Of a stretch of DNA of 64,000 nucleotides, positions 58,729-64,000 are shown in pieces. The stretch is from NCBI GenBank assembly GCA_002205965.3, contig NADL03000451.1:2356001-2420000 (forward strand), given 5' to 3'. Origin of the DNA: Kappaphycus alvarezii (lineage: Eukaryota > Rhodophyta > Florideophyceae > Gigartinales > Solieriaceae). The notes under the pieces were generated by a model. That model made no database searches and was not told the DNA's origin. It saw only the letters and a list, made by a program, of their open reading frames with translations. Each line of letters opens with the position of its first letter. Within the stretch, counting starts at the first letter, position 1. Made by a program: the position numbers and the translations under genes.

Positions 58729-61199
58729 CTTGTTGATAATCTGTATCTCAGTGTGATGGTTGTCAACAGCAATTCCCCGCGAAGTAACCTATGGTTTTCA
58801 ATTCGAGATTTGCCGGAGAAATATTTATTGGTTATTCTGATAAGTGGTAGAGTGTCGCTCGCCTGCGATTTTGCGAAGTAGGTGAAATGTCAAAGGAAGA
58901 AGGGCACGCTGACAGCCTCTGGTGGAATGCCGTAAGGAGGGACGTCTCAAGCGCTGAGGTGCTGTGGTAGCAAATACTTAAATCAACAGTAATCCGAGCA
59001 GCCGCGGCCGCCATGGTCGATAAACCGACCACGTTGGTATACATGTACTGTACAGTATGTACAGTATAGTTCAGTCCAGCACAGTACAGTACAGTACTGT
59101 ACTGTACTGTACTGTACAGTACAGTACTATTACAAATGCACTCAGTAGTAGCTGTAAGCAGGGTGACAAAGTCGTCGTACAGAACCACAACCTGATTGGC
59201 TCATGACTGAGGACCCAGGTCACTGGCTCGCTTACGCGGAATGATTGGAAAATGATGGGTAAATACTGTACTGTATTATATCCCACGTGCAGTTTAGCTT
59301 GCGATTTTTCGAATACGATGGAATACCATGATTTTTGGATACTTTTGCTGCGATTTTTATGTAGGTCTGGTATTGCGAATACTATCACATTACAGTGGAT
59401 GTTATATCCACCTACTGTAAGCAACGGTACAGTAGACTTTCGTGCGGTTTAAGAGTTGCTATCTCTCTCCCACCTGGATAGGTGGAGGTCACAAGAAGGA
59501 ATCAGCAACGTCGACGTAACCAGTCCGTTGCCCCGCCGGGGTGCTAAGCCCTGGCCCCTTCGCACCAATAAAGTTAATACTTATCTCTTTTGCTACCCTC
59601 CTCTATCCCTACACTACCCCCTCTTTCAGCTACCGCCAATTATCCCTGATTTTCCGCCGATACCGTACCTACGCAGCGCGCGCAGATAACAAGACAAAAA
59701 AGATTCGCAATTTAACATTGTCATTATCTTTGATTAATCTAGTGTAGTGGTTTTGCGTTCGATATTTCGAATATGTGGGAAATAATTGTGAATCTTATCG
59801 TATGAGCTGTACAGCAATGCTGTAATTTCTGTAAGCCTTTCGTGACACTATCTTTTTGGTCTTACGTATTTTAGATTTCTTCTTTATTTCTTACCTTCGA
59901 TTGTGCAATGCAGACTGCAGTGTTCTGGTCAAAACATGCATAAATACTTGGGCTCGAAATCTGACCCGAGAGGAGCGAGCAGACTAGAAAAGGAAAAGAA
60001 AAAGGCAGTTGCAGCTACCTACTACTACATCACTCCGCCTTCGGGGTGCAGAGCGGCAGCTACTACAGATAATGGTCGTCGGTATTACAATCTTTTCCCA
60101 GAGTAACTACAATATTCGCATAATAATGGGATCCCGATCTTGTTTATATAATAGTAATTATATTTAAGAGTTGATGGAGGTTGAAACTTACGGCTTGTCA
60201 GCAGGGATTAATGTGGCAGGGGGACGGCTACCTAGTTTCTATTCCATATTGAAATGTACTCAATTGAGTACATGTTTTTGCCAACGGAAAAACTAAAATT
60301 TTCAATGAATATTACTTTGAGGTCATGAAAAACCAATAAGTTCTAATTAGTCGTATTGCGCCAGCGCGCAATAGCATAAATCCTTTGCTCTGTATAACGT
60401 CAATAAATCCATCAATAAATTCCTTATAAACCGCTCCCGCCTCGGGTTCTAACATGAAGCGACTATTCTTCGGAATAAAGAAATATTCTGTTTAGTGCGA
60501 TGGTTCTGGGATTCCCTTAATAGTCTTAGGGATACTGCACTGCACAGTTAGAAAGCTCAATTCCTGGCTGAGTTTAATCAAGCAGTTCTATAATTGCTCA
60601 ATTAAACGCCAAAACATCCATCCTTAGATGGAGTTCGACGAGTTATTGTTGAAACCTAATCCCCACGACGCCTATTGCGCCCACTTAGACATGAGACATA
60701 ATTCGGTGACATCTCATAAAGGGTTATTCCGCATTAGGGTTACCTTTATCTCGCAAGTTTAAAGACGTGGATCGGGGTCGAAGGGAGCTAAAGGAAATAT
60801 TTTTATCAAAATCTTAATTAAACAGACGTGATGGAATAAAAAGTAATAGTTGCTTAATCAAAGCTTCCAAATTCATGCACATGCTGCAATGCTTTGGAAC
60901 ACAGTTTCTGTTAGAGTCAGGGTGACAGATGAAAACTTCGTTCTTGAATGAAAGAAAAAATCCAGGTCAAATGTACTGGGAGCTGTATTGGATGCGAATT
61001 TTGCTTCTTGATTGGTGGGCAAAATGTTATTTCTTTCCCTTAATAATCCTCTTTTTATTGGTTGAAAGAAGATAGATTCTGTACCCTTCAGGAAATAAAT
61101 TATCATCGGAAGAGTTTTCAGATGAACCTTCCCTTTTCCTGAATTGCATGTCGTCGTAACTGTTCTGTATCAGTCCATCAGCCAATTTACAGTATTACT
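58729..61199. other. No recognisable gene apart from the pentamer tract
   Basis: Holds the RluA promoter side, the repeat tract at 59.04-59.13 kb, a pyrimidine-rich stretch at 59.45-59.75 kb that could be an unassigned LTR, a basic 67-aa frame at 59,903-60,106 with no known domain, and AT-rich DNA to 61.2 kb. No RNA gene was seen. Confidence 0.4.
59041..59130. repeat. TACTG/CAGTA palindromic pentamer tract
   Basis: The core 59,081-59,128 is a run of ACAGT units, then ACTGT units, then ACAGT units again, so most of it is one large inverted repeat. Confidence 0.9.
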
Positions 61200-62375
61200 C
61201 ATTTGGTGATATCTAATTGCGGCTTCCTCGGGAACCTCTCTAAAGTTTCCAGGCGTCAACAAAGAAAATATAGATCAAGGTAGTGTTCACTCTGATCGAC
61301 TACTCCTTAACCTCAAATTTTTTCTCCAATTGCAAATCATCCTCACGGCATTGGTTGTGACGGAAAATCATGGCGCATTGTCATAGTACATCTCGCACAT
61401 CTCAGGAATTTCTATATCAGAACTAACAAGTTTCGCGTGGCCACCTTCAGATCTCCATCTTTCCCTGCAAAAAGAGTTGCATTTCCTCGAAGGACCAATT
61501 TTACTGACAAAGTATCTTCTGTCATGATCCACCTTCATAACTGCAGTGATGTCTTTGGCATTGTATGTCCTCGAAACGAGGAAAAAATTCTCTCCACGGT
61601 TGATAACTTCGCGCTCAGAAGGGACTTCCCTAGGATAGCCTTTTGAGACTTCTTGACAACTGCAATGTACCGCAGACCCTTATCAACCAAAATGTCGGGT
61701 GCTTGCGCATATGAAAAAATGAATCAGCATTACAACCCTATCTAATCCAGGCTGTAGTCCTCAGCTCGCAACCGTTCCCCGTTTTTACGTCCAAGATGAC
61801 ATTGTCAGGAAGACCATTCTCAATCTATTTTCATCCTATTCTATACCAACGTGACATAATTTCATCCACGCCGACGATCAGCCAGTTTGACATTTAGTCT
61901 TCTATGGTTATTTATCGCATCCAAGAAATCGGTGATGAGGTCCCATCACCTTATTAGGCTCTCTATTTCAGCCTCTGTGAGGGATCTTACATCACTGCAA
62001 AAAAAGTACCTGCGAAGGCTTAAAAACTGGCCTCTGGGTATAATAAGCCCAAAATTTGGTGCTTCGATAAATACGGATGGAGTCTTTGAACTCCGTAGAG
62101 ATATTCTGTCACTTAATTGCAACTGTGCCATCAGAAACAAAATACCGAAAAAACTTAAACTTTCGTCACATGTGCATGGTTCCATATTGTTTCCTTCCAG
62201 CCCAATATTGTTAGTCGCGACAATATATGAAGGGTAGCTCATTGGAAACATCCACACAAAGTAGTCGAAAGGCGGCATGTCACGCGATCCTTGACCTTCC
62301 ATAATGAAGTCATCTCCTGGGCCATATAGCTTCCATTTCCGCATAGGAATTGACACATTTAGGCACTCAGTCACG
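61200..62375 (-). pseudogene. piggyBac-like transposase remnant (DDE_Tnp_1_7)
   Basis: The 142-aa minus frame 62,374-61,946 has PFDYFVWMFPMSYPSYIVATN, then LSFFGILFLMAQLQLSDR and APNFGLIIPRGQFLSLRRYF, matching the N-terminal half of piggyBac domains in algae and oomycetes. Further down the minus strand come VDEIMSRWY (first catalytic Asp), then GLPDNVILDVKTGNGCEL, the normally conserved GLPxYV..DRKPENGCE block. Text continues to about 61,200. Frames change several times after 61,946 and stops occur, so the copy is inactive. It may extend upstream to about 62,750, where the N-terminus is poorly conserved. Confidence 0.6.
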
Positions 62376-63176
62376 TGACTCTCAATTCATCTCTGTCTGT
62401 TTGCATAAACAATTGCATTGGACCACTCAGCGCTTCCAACGATTTGCATTTCTTGATTTCCGTTTATAGTTTGATTCGGAATGACAATTGAGCCGGGGTA
62501 GTCTTCGAGCTTATACTCGGGCTTAAAATCGGGGGCGATTCGGCAAAAGGAGGAATCATCGAATGTAAATTGCTCCTTTCTTGACTTATGCCCAGTAACG
62601 AATAGTGAGGAGATATTTCTCAGACATTTGTTGTCAGCAAAGCCTCCTCCGGCTTAACGTTAACCAGATGTAAAGGTAAAAGCTTGTTTCCATCTGAAAG
62701 TTCCAATTTTGCTGTTACCATTTTGCCAAAAAGTCCGTTCTTCTCCTCCCGACTAGCTTTCACGACAATTCAACCGACAACTTTCGTCTAACGCAAGGCC
62801 CCATGAAAGCGCCTACACTTGACGTCAGACGTTACAAGCCTTGCTCGTGTGTTAACAAGGTTTCCGATAATGGTTCGGGGGTCTTGTGCACGGGTCATTG
62901 CAGAGGAGTCTTTTTAGCTAACAGAATAAACAGTGTCTCAAGCAGCTGGAATCAGCGACGAACTGGAAAATTTTAAGCTTACCACCGTCAAAGAAGTCAG
63001 ATAGATTAAGTAAGGATAAGAAGTGGTGGGATGCAATAGTTTTTAGCATTACTTTTATGGAAGTTTGAAATTGTTCTCAATTGATGTCAAATGTAGTCAA
63101 TTAAGTACAAGTATCGAATAGACCCTAGATAATTTAAAGGATACAAGGGAATACCTGAGCACTAGAAAAAGGGATA
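62376..63176. other. No recognisable gene
   Basis: Possibly the decayed N-terminal part of the piggyBac element (to about 62,750), then AT-rich sequence. No independent gene or repeat was recognised. Confidence 0.4.
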
Positions 63177-63189
63177 ATGTATTCACTGC

Positions 63190-64000
63190 TCGATAAAATC
63201 CCATCTCAGACTCCATCTCCTCCACTGTACCGAAAAGGACATTCTACCACCACGACAGCCCTCACAGAACCGCCACCCCAACCCTTCTCCAGCCAAAACA
63301 CCAAATTTTCTCCATTGAAACCCCAACGCGAACGAAACCCATACTCCAATCCTCAAACAACCGCTATACTAACCATTTTTTTTTTTATCCCGACCATTAC
63401 CCCGCCTTCATCAAACATTCGCACCACCGCCACTCCACCAGTCCCTAAATTGACTACAAAACATCATTATGACCGCCACCCAATCCTCATTGAATCAGCT
63501 CCTTAATGTGCACTGCCAGCCCATCTCATACCAGATAGACGGTGTGGATGCCGAAGTAGGTGGGAGGACGGTGAAAGTGGGAGTTATGGTGCGGTGAGAG
63601 TTGTAGTGATGGTGCAGTGCGAGTTGGGGTGGCGGTCGGGTGAGGGTTGGAGTGGCGGTGGGATGAGTGTTGAGTTGGCGGTAGGGTGAGTGATGGGATG
63701 GGGATAGGGTAAGCATTGGTATTTCGTTGAGGTTGGGGGTGGAGATGGTGTAAAGGTCGAAGTTGTGTAGCGATGAGAGTTCGGGTTAAGATGGGTTGAG
63801 AGTTGAGTTGGTGTTGCGGCGAAGGTCGGGGTGGAGATGGGGTGCTAGTTTGAGTGTAGGTCTGGTGAGGGCTGGGTTGGCGATGAAGTGAGTGTTGGGC
63901 GGTAGTTTTATGCCTAATGGGGTGGTGGTAGAGTGGGTATCGGAGTGGTGGTAGCGTGAGTATTGGAGTGGTGGTGCGGTGGTGCGGTGAAGTTTGGAAT
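63190..64000. repeat. Strand-asymmetric minisatellite, C-rich then G-rich
   Basis: From 63,190 to about 63,510 the plus strand is C- and A-rich (CCACC, CAACCC). From about 63,540 to the window end it is G- and T-rich with recurring GGTGGCGGT, GAGTTGG and GGGTGAGGGTTGG words of 15-20 bp spacing. The two halves look like the same kind of repeat in opposite orientation. It runs off the end of the window, so its length is unknown. Confidence 0.8.

Noticed and set aside
58832-59424. Two minus-strand frames of 117-118 codons
   Set aside because: They run through the TACTG/CAGTA tract, which is open in many frames because it lacks stop codons in several registers.
59456-59750. Solo LTR
   Set aside because: The pyrimidine-rich end and AATAAAG are LTR-like, but I found no TG...CA ends with a target duplication.
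63177-63716. Pro-rich and His/Thr-rich small proteins at the window end
   Set aside because: They are translations of the strand-asymmetric minisatellite.

Overview
The window looks like nuclear DNA of a photosynthetic eukaryote, most likely a red alga of the Chondrus type. The evidence is a set of nuclear genes whose products carry plastid or thylakoid targeting sequences (a Tic22-like import factor, a lumenal pentapeptide protein, a twin-arginine ChaN/DUF399 protein). Genes are compact, intron-poor and closely packed, and they sit between long stretches of decayed transposons. The species is an inference; the plastid-bearing eukaryote is well supported.

Layout. 0-21 kb is almost entirely mobile-element debris: a gag-protease fossil (1.6-3.05 kb), a minisatellite (5.1-5.8 kb), three PIF/Harbinger-type transposase remnants (6-7.3, 9.6-11.7 and 13.25-14.86 kb; the second keeps its convergent Myb-like partner gene, the third carries a solo LTR with a clean 5-bp target duplication), and a Ty3/gypsy-type element with both 320-bp LTRs (15,553-21,073, minus strand). 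ATP-citrate lyase subunit B lies at 21.7-23.6 kb. 24.6-43 kb is again mostly fossil: Tc1/mariner, a LINE tail, a second copy of the 13-kb transposase, a Ty1/copia-type fossil (30.4-34.8 kb) and a CACTA/EnSpm transposase (37.5-40.4 kb).

43.5-44.4 kb holds a Golgi-type glycosyltransferase gene with one in-frame stop. 44.5-48.8 kb is an unusual island of at least six 5'-truncated non-LTR retrotransposon tails, from several families, each carrying parts of a restriction-like endonuclease domain; a tRNA-Gly(GCC) gene lies inside it. 50-58.7 kb is the main host gene island: ChaN/DUF399 (+), a large helical-repeat-like protein (-), Tic22 (-), a three-exon TL17-like lumenal pentapeptide protein (+) and an RluA-type pseudouridine synthase (-). 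The last 5 kb has a piggyBac fossil and a strand-asymmetric minisatellite.

How the genes relate: three neighbours in the island serve the plastid (Tic22 in import; TL17-like and ChaN-like predicted in the thylakoid lumen). Tic22 and TL17 share a 362-bp divergent promoter region. ACLB makes cytosolic acetyl-CoA and the pseudouridine synthase modifies RNA. Several host reading frames are interrupted by single-base changes, which may be sequence errors rather than true decay. I found no convincing wholly new system; the most unusual feature is the LINE-tail island around the tRNA gene.
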